Shown piece after piece: positions 4,941 to 5,925 of a stretch of 5,925 nt of DNA (position 1 is its first letter; each line of letters begins with the position of its first letter). The translations under genes and the position numbers were made by a program. The notes under the pieces are model-generated. The model worked only from the letters and a program-made list of their open reading frames with translations, was not told where the DNA came from and ran no database searches. The stretch comes from Opitutaceae bacterium UBA6669 (GTDB lineage Bacteria > Verrucomicrobiota > Verrucomicrobiia > Opitutales > Opitutaceae), in the NCBI GenBank assembly GCA_002455175.1, contig DKKJ01000408.1:1-5925 (forward strand), read 5' to 3'.

Positions 4941-5925
4941 ATGAAACCGAAACCCAGCAAGTCATTGCATCGGGCTCGCGTGTCCCTTTTACTAGGGCTC
5001 GCAGCTGTCCCTACGCTTCCTCTCAAGGGTCAAACCCCTGAGGAAATGTCCCGGTTGCAGAATGAAAATCGCGCTCTCCGCGAGGAGAATGTCGCTATGC
5101 GCCAGCGTTTTGCCGAGATGGAAAAACGATTGGCTGAACTCTCTGGAACGCCTGCTCCCGCCGTGCGTTCCGAGCCAGTACCGGCACCCATTGCACCGAT
5201 CGCGCCGCCAGCGCCGTCGACCCCCGCAGCCCCCTCAGTGGCTGCACGTTCGGATCTTTCTGCACCGGCGCCTGATGGTGTGGTTACCCTCTCAGCGTTC
5301 GAAGTAGCGAGTGAGAAGGACTATGGGTATTTGAAGACGAATTCCGCCACTGCCACGCGCGTGGGAATGGAAATTCAGAAGATTCCCTTCAATATCTCTG
5401 TGGTGTCGCGTGAGTTCCTAGATGACACCAACACGCGGTCCATGATGGACCTTTTCCGCTACACCGCGGCGGCTTCCGGCGATACGCGATTTGCGATGCG
5501 TCGGCCCGGAAATGAAGCGACTCCAGCAGGGGGCTTCACCATGCGTGGTTTTCCTGTCAATTCGCTGATGCGCAACGGGGTGTTCCGTTACGTCGCTTAC
5601 AATCTGGATAACATCGAGCGCGTTGAAGTGGTAAAGGGTCCGGCCGCAGTCTTTTTTGGGCAAGGGTATCCCGGCGGCGTCATCAATTACGTCTCCAAGC
5701 AACCATCGTTTACGCCTATCCCGACCACGTTGCGTTACAGCATCAACGACAACAGTGGTCAGAAGTTGGTGGCTGACACGAATATCAACCTTTCGTCGAA
5801 AGCCGCACTTCGTATCGTGGGCGGTTGGGAGGACACGCAGGGCGAGCGTCGCTTCGAATTCCGTAAGAACTTTAATCTTACACCTAGCCTGACGTTCATC
5901 CCCTTCGAGAGCGGGAAGCTCAAAA
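4941..5925 (+). CDS. TonB-dependent outer-membrane receptor, N-terminal part, truncated by window edge
   Basis: The frame opens at the ATG at 4941 and stays open for 328 codons to the right edge; full-length receptors usually have 700-1100 residues. Residues 1 to about 30 are a signal peptide (basic start, then VSLLLGLAAVP). Residues 36-67 form a coiled coil with M36, N43, N50, F57, L64 at one core position and L39, L46, M53, M60, L67 at the other. Residues 68-111 are a Pro/Ala-rich linker. The TonB box region is DGVVTLSAFEV (112-122), then DYGY. The plug domain covers about 143-256, including FTMRGFPVNS, IERVEVVKGPAAVFFGQGYP and GGVINYVSKQP. The barrel begins near 262. The protein would import a ligand across the outer membrane using TonB energy; the neighbouring LacI regulator suggests a sugar, but siderophores or other ligands are possible. 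No carboxypeptidase-regulatory-like domain is present, so it is not SusC-like. Confidence 0.93.
   Translation, partial: MKPKPSKSLHRARVSLLLGLAAVPTLPLKGQTPEEMSRLQNENRALREENVAMRQRFAEMEKRLAELSGTPAPAVRSEPVPAPIAPIAPPAPSTPAAPSVAARSDLSAPAPDGVVTLSAFEVASEKDYGYLKTNSATATRVGMEIQKIPFNISVVSREFLDDTNTRSMMDLFRYTAAASGDTRFAMRRPGNEATPAGGFTMRGFPVNSLMRNGVFRYVAYNLDNIERVEVVKGPAAVFFGQGYPGGVINYVSKQPSFTPIPTTLRYSINDNSGQKLVADTNINLSSKAALRIVGGWEDTQGERRFEFRKNFNLTPSLTFIPFESGKLK

Noticed and set aside
5418..5702. Minus-strand open frame of 94 codons inside the receptor gene.
   Set aside because: The opposite strand encodes the conserved plug domain, including VEVVKGPAAVFFGQG; the antisense frame is a shadow.
1..5925. Signs of mobile elements, CRISPR repeats, tRNA or rRNA genes.
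   Set aside because: No transposase, integrase, regularly spaced repeats, terminal inverted repeats, CCA-ended cloverleaf or rRNA segments were recognised by eye.

Overview
The window looks like an ordinary chromosomal segment from a member of the Verrucomicrobiota, most likely the Opitutia/Opitutaceae line. This rests on the style of two genes. One is a LacI-type regulator. The other, divergent to it, is a TonB-dependent receptor whose TonB-box region reads VVTLSAFEV and is followed by a D-x-GY motif, a form common in the large receptor families of that group. Moderate-to-high GC and several starts without a Shine-Dalgarno sequence fit but do not prove it. No RNA gene, insertion sequence, CRISPR array or phage gene was seen.

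Layout. (1) 1-264, minus: N-terminal 88 residues of a YCII/DGPF-domain protein, cut by the left edge. (2) 265-489: shared upstream region with small overlapping hairpins and a possible -10 box. (3) 490-927, plus: a single-domain universal stress protein with an intact ATP-binding signature. (4) 928-984: gap between converging genes, with an 11-bp perfect stem-loop at its right end. (5) 985-2415 and 2415-3677, both minus: a tightly coupled pair, a radical SAM protein followed by a DUF4130-UdgX fusion. (6) 3678-3818: gap with a weak terminator candidate. (7) 3819-4859, minus: LacI-family regulator. (8) 4860-4940: shared upstream region with a LacI-like half-palindrome. (9) 4941 to the right edge, plus: the first 328 codons of a TonB-dependent outer-membrane receptor.

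The centre of interest is the radical SAM / DUF4130-UdgX pair. UdgX proteins are known to bind uracil in DNA and become covalently joined to it through a His in a KRRIH loop; here the loop is KRRLH. The radical SAM partner has the CX3CX2C cluster motif, a helix-hairpin-helix DNA-binding segment and, near its C-terminus, QLSLF, the ideal form of the sliding-clamp (DnaN) binding motif. The stop of the first gene and the start of the second share one base (TGATG). Together they look like a DNA repair or modification unit that may work at the replication clamp. The families are known to occur together, but to my knowledge the radical SAM chemistry and the role of DUF4130 are undefined.

The LacI regulator and the receptor probably form a separate functional pair, with the regulator controlling uptake of a glycan or another ligand and perhaps its own expression. 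The receptor has an unusual N-terminus: after the signal peptide comes a five-heptad leucine-zipper-like coiled coil and a Pro/Ala linker before the TonB box.
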